Assembly (NCBI GenBank): GCA_031553805.1
Contig: JAVBLC010000018.1
Location: forward strand, 14,201-78,200
Reading direction: 5' to 3'
DNA: 64,000 nucleotides
DNA from: JAITVB01 sp031553805
GTDB taxonomy: Bacteria > Bacteroidota > Bacteroidia > Bacteroidales > Rikenellaceae
This document shows positions 8,811 through 16,213 of this stretch, one piece after another. Below the pieces are notes generated by a model that had not been told where the DNA came from, did not search any database, and saw only the letters and a list, made by a program, of their open reading frames with translations. The position numbers were made by a program, and so were the translations under genes. Every line of letters starts with the position of its first letter. Positions within the stretch are counted from its first letter, which is position 1.

Positions 8811-9428
8811 TTATTTTTTGATGAATAACAGTTCGCTCACTTTCGGGCGCAGGAATTCGCGGAAAAGTGCGTCGAAATCGTCGTCGCTGAAGCTGATATA
8901 GTAGCTCCCGTCCTTCGGGCCGATCTTGAAGCCGGTCTTCACGCCTTCGCCCGTGGTGATCTCCACGCCCTGCCCGAGGGTTTTGGCGGCCGCGGTCTTC
9001 AGGCTGTCGATCAGCTTTTGTTCGCTGCCCGGGGGCAGCATAACGCACAGGTCGGGGTTTTCGCACGTTGATCCGTTCCAATTCTGGGCCACTACGACGA
9101 TCAGCTCTTTGACCAGCGCCGGGTCGAGCAACGCCTCTTTCAGCACCGGGGTCACGTTGAAATCGATCAGCAGTTCCGTGATTTGTTGCTTGATAGTGCC
9201 GATGCTCTGGCGCGAGGCGAGCAGGATTTCGGTCTGGGTGTTCTTTTTCAGGTCGGCAGCGTTGTCCTGGGCGGTTTTCAGGATACTGGCGGCTTTGGTC
9301 TTTGCTTCTTCGATGATCGATTCGGCCTCGGCCTTGGCTTTGGCCAGCAGGGTTTCCGCCTCTTCGCGGCCTTTGGCCAACCCTTCGTCATAGAGTTTTT
9401 GCGTTAATTGTTGAAGCCTGTTTTCCAT
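8811..9428 (-). CDS. ntpE: V-type ATP synthase subunit E (peripheral stalk)
   Basis: A 205-residue protein whose first 75 residues are an Ala/Glu/Lys-rich coiled coil (EEAETLLAKAKAEAESIIEE) and whose C-terminal part is a mixed alpha/beta head that binds the top of the A3B3 ring. This is the usual design of the stalk subunit. It is the first V-ATPase gene of the operon. The partner stalk subunit G/H is not found. No TAnnTTTG promoter is visible in the AT-rich 97-nt gap to the DUF4301 gene, so transcription may start further upstream. Confidence 0.88.
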   Translation of the reverse strand: MENRLQQLTQKLYDEGLAKGREEAETLLAKAKAEAESIIEEAKTKAASILKTAQDNAADLKKNTQTEILLASRQSIGTIKQQITELLIDFNVTPVLKEALLDPALVKELIVVVAQNWNGSTCENPDLCVMLPPGSEQKLIDSLKTAAAKTLGQGVEITTGEGVKTGFKIGPKDGSYYISFSDDDFDALFREFLRPKVSELLFIKK

Positions 9429-9525
9429 ACTTTTATGTTTTTATTTTTGTCTTTTCTTATTTTTTACGGTGTATCTTCCCCGGGCTGTCGCCGGACAGCC
9501 TACGCCTACGGCACTGAAGAGGATG

Positions 9526-10989
9526 TTACTGGTGCTGCGGACGAAGCAGGTCCGCCACACTCTTGACCGGGTTGAACGTCGAAACCGGAACTTCCACGAA
9601 GAGCGTGTTCCAACGGGCCATTGCGCCGTTCCAAAGCCCGGGAAGCTCCTGGGCCTTCAACTCGCGGCCGTTTTTCGACTTGATTGAAATGAACCCGGTC
9701 AGCGGGTCGACGTATTTCTTGAGGTCAATTTTTTTACCGTTATAATCTTTCACAGAACAAACCAGGTCTACCGGATTGAAGTGTGTAGCTTCCCGCATCA
9801 GGTGGCCCTGTTCGGGAGCGATCTGCGACGATTCGGCGATCTGGAGCGATTGTGCCCCGCCGGCTTCGGCCACCCAGAAGGGACCGCCGCCCGGTTCGCC
9901 CTCGTTCTTCACCATCCCGCATACGCGGATCGGTCGGTCGAGGCGGTCGTGCAATGCCGCGGCGCGTTCCGCCGCCGGTCGCGTCGAAAAACCGGCCGGC
10001 AACTTATAAGACAGCTCTTCCGTGACAAACTTCTCAATTTCAGCCAGCAACGCTTCATCGGCCCCGGCGTCGAGCTTGCGCAAATACGCAAAACTCCGTT
10101 CACGCACTTCTAACAGCAGGTCGGCGATCACTTTTTTCCACAGGACGGTGTCGCCCTTCAAGTGGTCGGGCACCACGTTGTCGATGTTCTTCACGAAAAT
10201 CACGTCAGCGTCGATCTCGTCGAGGTTTTCGATCAGCGCCCCGTGTCCCCCGGGACGGAAAAGCAATGTGCCGTCCTCCTCCCGGAAAGGTTCGTTCTGC
10301 ATATCGACGGCCAGCGTGTCGGTGCTGGGTTTTTGCTGCGAATAGGTAATCCGGAAGGCTACGCCGTATCTCTTTTCGTAAGCGGGGCGCACTTTTTCAA
10401 CCAACTGTTCGAACCCGGCTTGGTGCTCGGGTGAAACGGTGAAGTGGATGCGCACCGTCCCATCGCCGCTCGGGGCATACATCGCCCCTTCGGCCAGGTG
10501 TTCTTCCAACGCGGTCCGATCGCTGTCCCCATACCGGTGAAACACTAAAAGGCCCTTGGGCAGGATGCCGTAGCCGAGTCCCTTGCCGATGATGGCGGCA
10601 ATCACCTCGCGCGGGGGGGCGTCTTCGGCGACATATTTTTTCAATTCGTCGTAAAAGGCAAATTGCGAGAGGCGTTTGAGCGAGTCGTCGACACATTTCG
10701 ACGGTTTTCCGTCAGCGACAAATTCGAAGAACTCTTTGAACATCCGGGTGGCAGCGCCCGATGCGGGGACAAATTTTTCGATCTTCAGCCCCTTGACCGC
10801 CTGGTCGTAACGAGCAGCGCGGTTTTCGATCTCGCCAACCGCAAAACGGCGGATCCCGTCACCAGCCACCGCTGCCGCGGTGATGGGCAAATACGGAAAT
10901 CCTTTACGAAAATAATCCAACATCCGTTCTCCCTGATCCGTCCCTGTCCCCCTTGCCTCCAGTTGTCGTTTATCTTGTTCCGTAAACAT
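9526..10989 (-). CDS. DUF4301 family protein
   Basis: A 487-residue soluble protein matching DUF4301, a Bacteroidota family of unknown function. Two motifs recall sugar-nucleotide pyrophosphorylase folds: KFVPASGAATRMFK (about 71-84), placed like a nucleotide-binding loop, and LLFRPGGHGALIENLDEIDAD (about 245-265) followed by VIFVKNIDNVVPD. A nucleotidyltransferase-like activity is therefore a reasonable guess but unproven. It sits upstream of the V-ATPase operon on the same strand with a 97-nt gap and may be cotranscribed; a weak hairpin at 9483-9500 lies in the gap without a clear T run. Confidence 0.85.
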   Translation of the reverse strand: MFTEQDKRQLEARGTGTDQGERMLDYFRKGFPYLPITAAAVAGDGIRRFAVGEIENRAARYDQAVKGLKIEKFVPASGAATRMFKEFFEFVADGKPSKCVDDSLKRLSQFAFYDELKKYVAEDAPPREVIAAIIGKGLGYGILPKGLLVFHRYGDSDRTALEEHLAEGAMYAPSGDGTVRIHFTVSPEHQAGFEQLVEKVRPAYEKRYGVAFRITYSQQKPSTDTLAVDMQNEPFREEDGTLLFRPGGHGALIENLDEIDADVIFVKNIDNVVPDHLKGDTVLWKKVIADLLLEVRERSFAYLRKLDAGADEALLAEIEKFVTEELSYKLPAGFSTRPAAERAAALHDRLDRPIRVCGMVKNEGEPGGGPFWVAEAGGAQSLQIAESSQIAPEQGHLMREATHFNPVDLVCSVKDYNGKKIDLKKYVDPLTGFISIKSKNGRELKAQELPGLWNGAMARWNTLFVEVPVSTFNPVKSVADLLRPQHQ

Positions 10990-11112
10990 AGTTGCTCGAA
11001 TTTGAATAAGAAAACTTTGGTCTAAGTTCGGAAAAAAATCCGGAAAAAGATCTCAAAGGCCTACTTTTTTTCGCATTCTAATGAAAATTTAATACACGAA
11101 AATTAGTTATTA

Positions 11113-11120
11113 TACTTTTG
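11113..11120 (+). promoter_or_regulatory. Bacteroidota -7 box TACTTTTG (orphan)
   Basis: An exact TAnnTTTG match in an AT-rich stretch, facing the plus strand, although the next plus-strand gene starts 800 nt away beyond a terminator. No TTTG at the ideal upstream spacing. Confidence 0.4.
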
Positions 11121-11126
11121 TTGCGC

Positions 11127-11275
11127 GTTTTTGTTGAAATATAAACATGGTTATTGTATTCGAGGCATGTTTTATCGCCCGGCACACCTGACTCCCGAGC
11201 CCACGCTGAGGTCGTGGAGCGCTTCCTGGGCGGGCGGGAAAACAAAAGGCGGCCCTGCCGGGGCCGCCTTTTGGC
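11127..11275 (+). ncRNA. Candidate small RNA between promoter and terminator
   Basis: The interval from the TACTTTTG box to the hairpin at 11244-11272 is about 150 nt and contains no convincing gene; a 14-codon frame from the ATG at 11147 is the only short reading frame I noticed. The sequence can pair cgccc near 11170 with gggcg near 11230 around an inner ccacg/cgtgg stem. I do not recognise the family. The terminator also serves the minus-strand barrel gene, so the case rests mainly on the promoter. Confidence 0.35.
11244..11272. terminator. Bidirectional intrinsic terminator
   Basis: Perfect 12-base arms (11244-11255 and 11261-11272) with A and T runs at the two ends. It lies 29 nt past the stop of the minus-strand barrel gene. 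Confidence 0.75.
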
Positions 11276-11300
11276 GTTGGTCGCGTTGCGCGGGTTAGAA

Positions 11301-11852
11301 TTAGAACTTGAGTCCGAAGGTCAGCGAATAATTGATGTTTTTCAGCGAGTGGTCTTTCGACACGTCGAGCAGCCCATATTGTGCCCCGGCCCCGATCACG
11401 AAACGGCGGTTGAACACAAAGTCAAGGCTCCCGTCCACACCGGCGTCGAACCGCTCCAGGCCGTCGGCCCAGTCGGGATTGTTCAGGCGGTAGGCGCCGT
11501 AGGGCCCGACGCTGAGTGCCAGCGAAAATCCCCGCGTTACCGGGAAACGGAACGAGGCGAGTACCGGCACCTCGAGGTAGGAGAGGTTGAATGACTCTTT
11601 CTCGCCGATTCCGAATTTCCCGTCGACCGATGAGCCTTTCATCGAAAAGTTAACTCCCGGCTTCAGCGCAAACAGTTCGGAGAAGGCAAACTCGACTCCT
11701 GCTCCGGCTTTCAGTCCCAGTTTCAGTCCGTTGCCCCCTTCTGAAAATTGGCTGGCGTTGGCCCCCACGCGTACATCCCAGACGATCTGGGCCGAAGTTG
11801 TGGTAAACGTCATGGCCACAAGGGCGACCCCGATCAAAATCGTTTTTTTCAT
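11301..11852 (-). CDS. PorT-family outer-membrane beta-barrel protein
   Basis: A 183-residue protein with a signal peptide (about 1-21, ending TTTSAQ) followed by alternating beta strands with aromatic girdles and a C-terminal Phe (SLTFGLKF), the classic end of an outer-membrane barrel. It fits the PorT/OMP_b-brl_2 group common in Bacteroidota; length suggests an eight-stranded barrel. Ligand and role are unknown. It is monocistronic, ends at a strong terminator, and is divergent from the PAS-LuxR regulator 79 nt away, which could control it. Confidence 0.8.
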   Translation of the reverse strand: MKKTILIGVALVAMTFTTTSAQIVWDVRVGANASQFSEGGNGLKLGLKAGAGVEFAFSELFALKPGVNFSMKGSSVDGKFGIGEKESFNLSYLEVPVLASFRFPVTRGFSLALSVGPYGAYRLNNPDWADGLERFDAGVDGSLDFVFNRRFVIGAGAQYGLLDVSKDHSLKNINYSLTFGLKF

Positions 11853-11876
11853 TGTCGTAAGATTTTTTTATTTGAT

Positions 11877-11884
11877 TACCTTTG
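11877..11884 (+). promoter_or_regulatory. Promoter -7 box TACCTTTG for the PAS-LuxR gene
   Basis: Exact TAnnTTTG match 48 nt before the start codon; a TTG lies 22 nt upstream at 11852-11854. Confidence 0.6.
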
Positions 11885-11931
11885 CAAAGGACGGAACTCC
11901 CATCCTTAACCGCAATACTGATTAATCAGTA

Positions 11932-12693
11932 ATGAAATCGCCCGAAGAAGAATACCAGCGTCTGCTCGAATCGTTCGAATTTGACCCCGGGGGGTTGGAC
12001 TACGCTTTGCTCGAGCGGCATAAAAGCTCGCTCGCCCAACTGGCCCGGATGTCGAATTGCGGGGTGACGGTTTACGATATGTACCAGCGGAAGCATGTGT
12101 TTACCTCGGGTAACTTCGCCCACCTGTTCGGGTATGACCTCAACGAGGTCGAGAAGTACGACGCCGATTATTTCGGCCGCCAGATCCATCCCGACGACTT
12201 GCCGGTGATTGCCCGCAACGGGGTGGCCGTTCTCCGGCATTTTCTCGAGAAGCGCGAGGGATGGGCCGATTCGAAGATGATCAGCGAATACCGCATCCTC
12301 GCCGGGGAACGCTACTTGCGGGTGATCGAGCAGTACCAGGTGTTGGAGTTCGACGCTGCGGGCAACGTGTGGCTTTCGCTCAGCGTGCTCGACGTTTCGC
12401 CCGACCAGGGGCCGCTCGAGGCTGTCCGTTGCAAGTTGATGAATTGCATTACGGGCGAGCTGTACCAATTGCCCGAGTTTTCGGAACCTTATGCCGTTTC
12501 GCCGCTTTCAGAGCGTGAGAAGCGCATCCTGCAACTGGTGCGCGACGGACACCTGAGCAAAGAGATCTCCGAGCAGTTGGCGATCAGTGTCCACACGGTC
12601 AATACGCATCGGCAGCGGATCCTTGAGAAACTGAATGTCGACAATTCGCACGAGGCGGTGCGCTACGCTTCGCGCTACGGTTTACTCGATTGA
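11932..12693 (+). CDS. PAS domain-containing LuxR-type transcriptional regulator
   Basis: A 253-residue regulator. Residues about 30-165 form a PAS-like sensor (GVTVYDMYQRKHVFTSGNFAHLFGY... IHPDDLPVI and a strand-rich end LEFDAAGNVWLSLSVLDVS). Residues about 190-250 are a LuxR/NarL helix-turn-helix (LSEREKRILQLVRDGHLSKE, then SVHTVNTHRQRILEKL). There is no receiver or membrane segment, so a cytoplasmic small-molecule or redox signal read by PAS is likely. It is divergent from the barrel gene. Repeat R1-B begins a few bases after its stop codon. Targets cannot be read from the sequence. Confidence 0.85.
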   Translation: MKSPEEEYQRLLESFEFDPGGLDYALLERHKSSLAQLARMSNCGVTVYDMYQRKHVFTSGNFAHLFGYDLNEVEKYDADYFGRQIHPDDLPVIARNGVAVLRHFLEKREGWADSKMISEYRILAGERYLRVIEQYQVLEFDAAGNVWLSLSVLDVSPDQGPLEAVRCKLMNCITGELYQLPEFSEPYAVSPLSEREKRILQLVRDGHLSKEISEQLAISVHTVNTHRQRILEKLNVDNSHEAVRYASRYGLLD

Positions 12694-12699
12694 TTTTAG

Positions 12700-12877
12700 T
12701 GTAAGTCCTAAGGGGAACGAATTTTTCCCTAAAAATTTTTACGCCGCTTTTTATAAAAAGCGGCAGTTCTCTCGGCGCAGCCCAATGCGCGAGGGGCACG
12801 CTCCCCGAAGATTTTTATGCCCGCTCCGGTTTCGTAGCGCGATCCTTATCGATGCATAAAAATCTCTTGCGCGGTGG
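12700..12877 (+). repeat. Intergenic repeat R1, copy B
   Basis: Module 1 (ggggaacgaatttttccc, 12712-12729, worn), module 3 gccgctttttataaaaagcggc (12743-12764) and module 4 arms at 12807-12820 and 12853-12866. Module 3 arms differ from copy A (GCCGC/GCGGC against GGCGC/GCGCC) yet still pair. Sense is the same as the gene it follows. Confidence 0.75.
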
Positions 12878-12952
12878 CTTAACAGTAATTTAGGTACCAA
12901 TAAATAGCTAATCTCCCTTGTTTTAGGTATTTCTGGAGCCGTCGCTGTCCCC

Positions 12953-12960
12953 TACCTTTG
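12953..12960 (+). promoter_or_regulatory. Promoter -7 box TACCTTTG
   Basis: Exact TAnnTTTG match located 48 nt before a terminator hairpin and 182 nt before the next gene; it would start a short transcript. Confidence 0.55.
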
Positions 12961-12965
12961 CATCA

Positions 12966-13045
12966 ACAGATTCAAAGAAGAATTTTGTAAGCCGTGTTTA
13001 CGTGGGTGGGCCGCAACTCCGGGAGGAACTGCGGCCCTTTTTTAC
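12966..13045 (+). ncRNA. Candidate small RNA (or attenuated leader) upstream of the RIC-like gene
   Basis: A TACCTTTG promoter and a strong intrinsic terminator (8-base perfect arms 13008-13015 and 13030-13037 plus six T) bracket about 80 nt with no gene. A second promoter (13062-13069) starts immediately after, so the downstream gene has its own start. It could be an independent small RNA or an attenuator that lets a minority of transcripts read on. Family not recognised. Confidence 0.5.
13008..13043 (+). terminator. Intrinsic terminator ending the short transcript
   Basis: gggccgca (13008-13015) pairs with tgcggccc (13030-13037), followed by TTTTTT. Confidence 0.75.
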
Positions 13046-13061
13046 CTCGCCGGAAAATTTC

Positions 13062-13069
13062 TATCTTTG
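13062..13069 (+). promoter_or_regulatory. Promoter -7 box TATCTTTG for the RIC-like/LuxR operon
   Basis: Exact TAnnTTTG match 73 nt before the start of the di-iron protein gene; its -33 region overlaps the T tract of the preceding terminator. Confidence 0.6.
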
Positions 13070-13141
13070 TCCAAGTAAGGAGAAAACCCCGAGTGTCGCA
13101 AGGCACCTTTTGTTTGAGCAAGAGCAAAATTCCGGAAGACT

Positions 13142-13834
13142 ATGTACAGATTGGGAAAATACAACGAAAACGATACGATGGGCACGCTCATCAGTGAAAA
13201 TTATCCGGTGCTGCTGGTGATGAGCCGCTTCGGCATCCCCCTCGGCGTGGGCGACGCGTCGATCGGCGAAGTGTGCCGCCGCAACGGGGTTGACACCGGT
13301 ACTTTCCTCGCCGTGGCCAACCTGCTGCTCGACGAAGACCAACCCCTTGTCGTAAAAGATTCCGGCGTGTCGGTCGAAGCGCTGCTGGCCTACCTGCACA
13401 ATTCGCACGACTATTTTCTCGAATTCCGCCTGCCTGCCATCCGCACCAAACTGGTCGAAGCCGTAGGCACGGCCGACGACCTCTCGCAGGCCATCGTCCG
13501 CTATTTCGACCAGTATGTCGCCGAAGTGCGCCAACACATGACCTATGAGGAAAAAACAGTTTTCCCCTATGTGCGCGCCCTGATCACCGGCATACGTTCC
13601 GAAGGCTACAGCATCGCAGTCTTCGGTCGCCAACACGAGCAGGTCGAAGCACGCCTGACCGAATTCAAGCAGATACTGATCAAATACTACCCCGCGCGGA
13701 GCACCAACGAAATCAATGGTGTGCTGTTCGATATCTTCAGTTGCGAGGGTGACCTGGCCTCACACAATGCCGTAGAAGACCGCCTCTTCGTCCCCGCCAT
13801 CAAGGCCCTCGAACGAAAAACCGGCAAACGATGA
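13142..13834 (+). CDS. RIC/YtfE-like hemerythrin-domain di-iron protein
   Basis: A 230-residue cytoplasmic protein. Residues 1-65 (TMGTLISENYPVLLVMSRFG... IGEVCRRNGVD) have the layout of the ScdA_N domain of RIC proteins, but the Cys-Cys pair usual there is replaced by PLGVGD. Residues about 78-225 are a hemerythrin-like bundle with the ligand pattern His89, His132-x3-Glu136, His165 and His208-x3-Glu212, as in YtfE. RIC proteins repair iron-sulfur clusters after nitric oxide or oxidative damage; here sensing is also possible because the next gene, a LuxR-type regulator, overlaps it by 4 nt. The function of this variant is inference from motifs and context. Confidence 0.85.
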   Translation: MYRLGKYNENDTMGTLISENYPVLLVMSRFGIPLGVGDASIGEVCRRNGVDTGTFLAVANLLLDEDQPLVVKDSGVSVEALLAYLHNSHDYFLEFRLPAIRTKLVEAVGTADDLSQAIVRYFDQYVAEVRQHMTYEEKTVFPYVRALITGIRSEGYSIAVFGRQHEQVEARLTEFKQILIKYYPARSTNEINGVLFDIFSCEGDLASHNAVEDRLFVPAIKALERKTGKR

Positions 13835-14430
13835 GCGCACCCCTTAAAATCGCCATCGCTGAATCGTCGGTCATTGTCCGTAGCGGCATCATCGCCGTAC
13901 TCAAGCAGTTGGGATCGCTCCATATCGATGTATTCGAAATCGTCGAAATGGAACAATTGCGCCATGCCATCGCCTGGCAGAAACCCGACGTGCTGATGGT
14001 CAACCCCGCCGCCCTTGGCCTGATCACCCCCCAGCAGGTACGCAAAGAGGCCGCGAATCCCCAGTTGAAATGCGTCGCCCTTCAATTCTCGCTCACCGAT
14101 CAGGCCACCCTCAAGGAATACGACGAAGTCATCTCCCTCTATGATTCGGCCGACCAGATCCGCGAAAAGATCACCCGTCTGGCCAGCGAACCCGAAGCCG
14201 ACAAACGCCACGAATCACTCAGCGCACGCGAAAAAGAAGTCATCGTCTGCGTCATCAAAGGAATGACCAATAAGCAAATCGCCGAAAAACTATTCCTCTC
14301 CACTCACACCGTCATCACTCACCGCCGCAACATCTCCGCCAAGCTCCAAATCCATAGCGTAGCCGGCCTGACCATCTACGCCATCGTCAACAAACTCGTC
14401 GACCTAAACGACATCCCCGCCGAGGTGTAG
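13831..14430 (+). CDS. LuxR/NarL-type regulator with a degenerate receiver domain
   Basis: A 199-residue protein: receiver-like domain (about 5-118) and LuxR helix-turn-helix (about 128-190, SLSAREKEVIVCVIKGMTNK and STHTVITHRRNISAKL). The receiver lacks the chemistry of phosphotransfer: the acidic pair is Glu11-Ser12 and the phospho-acceptor position in PDVLMVNP is Asn58 rather than Asp. It should therefore not be controlled by a normal histidine kinase. The 4-nt overlap with the di-iron protein suggests that protein supplies the signal. Targets unknown. Repeat R1-C follows, in opposite orientation. Confidence 0.87.
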   Translation: MSAPLKIAIAESSVIVRSGIIAVLKQLGSLHIDVFEIVEMEQLRHAIAWQKPDVLMVNPAALGLITPQQVRKEAANPQLKCVALQFSLTDQATLKEYDEVISLYDSADQIREKITRLASEPEADKRHESLSAREKEVIVCVIKGMTNKQIAEKLFLSTHTVITHRRNISAKLQIHSVAGLTIYAIVNKLVDLNDIPAEV

Positions 14431-14442
14431 GTCAGTGCGGCC

Positions 14443-14492
14443 GCCTGGAACTGCCGCTTTTTGTAAAAAGCGGCACCAAAAACTTTTGGGCG
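14443..14492 (-). repeat. Partial intergenic repeat R1, copy C (reverse orientation)
   Basis: Only modules 3 and 2 are present: gccgctttttgtaaaaagcggc (14453-14474) and the A-rich joint. Orientation is opposite to copy D, so C, a long hairpin and D form an inverted composite. Confidence 0.65.
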
Positions 14493-14531
14493 ATACTGCG
14501 TATCGCATGATTCACCTTGCTTAGTTTTAAT

Positions 14532-14618
14532 AAAGGTTTTTAGAAAGGGGGCTCCCTTCCATGGTAAGCGCAAGAACTTTGCGCCATCCGGAAGGGAGCC
14601 CCCTTTCTAAAAACCTTT
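14532..14618. repeat. 87-nt long hairpin with perfect 29-base arms
   Basis: Left arm 14532-14560 and right arm 14590-14618 are perfect inverted copies; the 29-nt spacer contains a further gcgcaa/ttgcgc hairpin. Adenine and thymine runs lie at the outer ends, so it can work as a bidirectional terminator for the convergent LuxR and hydF genes, but it is far longer than needed. It may be a miniature mobile element inserted between two halves of R1. Confidence 0.7.
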
Positions 14619-14639
14619 TGTAAGGCCGAGTAAAGTAAG

Positions 14640-14705
14640 TCAAGGGAAACGAAGTTTCCCCTAAAAATTTTTCGGGTGCCTTTTTATAAAAAGGCGCAGT
14701 TCTAT
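14640..14705 (+). repeat. Partial intergenic repeat R1, copy D
   Basis: Module 1 gggaaacgaagtttccc (14644-14660), the TAAAAATTTTT joint and module 3 with GCC/GGC arms (14678-14695). Module 4 is absent. Confidence 0.65.
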
Positions 14706-14721
14706 GCCTGCGTACAGACCC

Positions 14722-15915
14722 TCACTTTGGTGAGATTGTTCGGATTAGGAGGCCGTAGTTGGTGATTGGGAGGTTGGCTTGTCGGGCGGTGGCGATGCGG
14801 TTTTGGAGTTGCCGTCGAGTGACCATACATCCGCCGCATTGGATGGCAAGGCGGAATGGACTGAGGTCGGCGGGTAGGGGGGTAAGGCCGCTGACGACGG
14901 TGAAGTCGAGTTTTTTGCCGACGTATTCTTGGAGCCAGCGGGGGATCAGGACGCGGCCGATGTCTTCGCAGGTGTGTTGGTGAAGACAGTTTTCGAGGAT
15001 TAGGATGCGGTCGCCCTCACACAGGGAATCGATGGCTTTTAACCCTTCGAGATAGGTGGGCATATCGCCTTTGGCTTGGGCCAAGAGGATGCTGAAGGAG
15101 GTGATCCGGGGAGCGGCGCCGGGGTCGGATGCTAAAGCCTTTGCGACGAGTGTTTCGACGGGTGTGATGACGCGGCTGTCGACGACGACTAACTTGGGGC
15201 GGAGGCCTGAGGCGAGTGCGGTCGGAATGGCGTCGGGTTGTACGACGACGGCGACGGCCTGTCGGTCGAGGAGTTCTCGGATGGCCTGCACCTGAGGCAG
15301 AATGAGGCGGCCGGAGGGTGTTTCGCTGTCGACAGGACACACGAGCAGCACGGTTTCTCCGGCGGCGACCAGTCCGTCGAACATCGCCGGGGTGCGGAGC
15401 GCTTCGCCGGGCAGGTTCTGGCGAATGGCGTCGAAGATCGCGTTGCGGGCTTCTTCGCCGCCGGCCAACAGGTCGGCTTCGAGAGGGGCGGGCAGGTTGT
15501 GCTGGCGCAGGGTACATTGGCCCCGGTCGTTCAGGTGACGGCCTTCGACTTGGTTGTAAACCAGCACGAACGGGATCTTGTTGTCGCGCAGTTGAGCGGC
15601 GAACCGGTGTTCGGCCTTGGTCCATTCCGTAAGGACGAGCAGGGCGAGATCGACCTGGGCGAGGGTTTCGACGGTCTTGGCCCGGCGTTCGGCCCCGAGG
15701 GGCGAGTCGTCGTCAAGGCCGCCGGTGTCGATCAGTACGACAGGGGAGAAATCGAGGATTTCGAATGCGCGGCGCACCGGGTCGGTCGTCGTCCCGGCAT
15801 GAGGCGACACCACGGCGTGGCCGCCGCCGGCCAGCAGGTTGAACAATGTGCTTTTGCCGGCGTTGCAACGTCCGTAGATGCCGATATGCGGCTTATTTTC
15901 CCGTCCCGGTTTCAT
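14722..15915 (-). CDS. hydF: [FeFe]-hydrogenase H-cluster maturation GTPase HydF
   Basis: A 397-residue protein with an N-terminal Ras-like GTPase domain (P-loop GRCNAGKS at 15-22, DTGG at about 63-66, NQVE at about 121-124) and the C-terminal scaffold domain with the HydF signature CxHx47CxxC: Cys310, His312, Cys360 and Cys363. HydF receives the di-iron subcluster built by HydE and HydG and transfers it to the hydrogenase. Those radical SAM partners are not in this window, so hydF stands alone here. It converges on the LuxR gene across the R1 composite. Confidence 0.95.
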   Translation of the reverse strand: MKPGRENKPHIGIYGRCNAGKSTLFNLLAGGGHAVVSPHAGTTTDPVRRAFEILDFSPVVLIDTGGLDDDSPLGAERRAKTVETLAQVDLALLVLTEWTKAEHRFAAQLRDNKIPFVLVYNQVEGRHLNDRGQCTLRQHNLPAPLEADLLAGGEEARNAIFDAIRQNLPGEALRTPAMFDGLVAAGETVLLVCPVDSETPSGRLILPQVQAIRELLDRQAVAVVVQPDAIPTALASGLRPKLVVVDSRVITPVETLVAKALASDPGAAPRITSFSILLAQAKGDMPTYLEGLKAIDSLCEGDRILILENCLHQHTCEDIGRVLIPRWLQEYVGKKLDFTVVSGLTPLPADLSPFRLAIQCGGCMVTRRQLQNRIATARQANLPITNYGLLIRTISPK

Positions 15916-16213
15916 CGCTCAAAAATTTAGCATATTCCTTATATATAGTATATAGGCCCGTTGCTCCGTTCCAGGCTCGGCCAATGGCCGGCGCACGTTA
16001 AATCCGCGAAATAGCCGGGACTTCTTGTAAAAAATGCTGCAATCGAAATCGCTACCCGTCCGAAAGAGGCGAACTTGCGTTAAGCAAGTGAACTGCCGAC
16101 GAGTTCCACGTGGTTAAAACTTTTCTGGAAATCGGAGCGAAGCCCTGTGGCGCAAAAACCTCGTTTCCAGGACTTGCCTCGCGTTGAAAAATCCCTTGGC
16201 GGAGGTCGCGCTG
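15916..16213. other. Intergenic region without recognised gene
   Basis: The hydF-proximal part is AT-rich (tatatatagtatatagg) and probably holds its promoter, though no exact TAnnTTTG box is seen. A weak inverted pair ctggaaa/tttccag (16122-16168) and a short cttgcgttaagcaag hairpin are visible. I see no coding signal. Confidence 0.5.

Noticed and set aside
14532..14618. Invertible promoter switch
   Set aside because: The inverted arms enclose only 29 nt without a promoter box; recombinase-controlled switches in this phylum enclose larger promoter segments.
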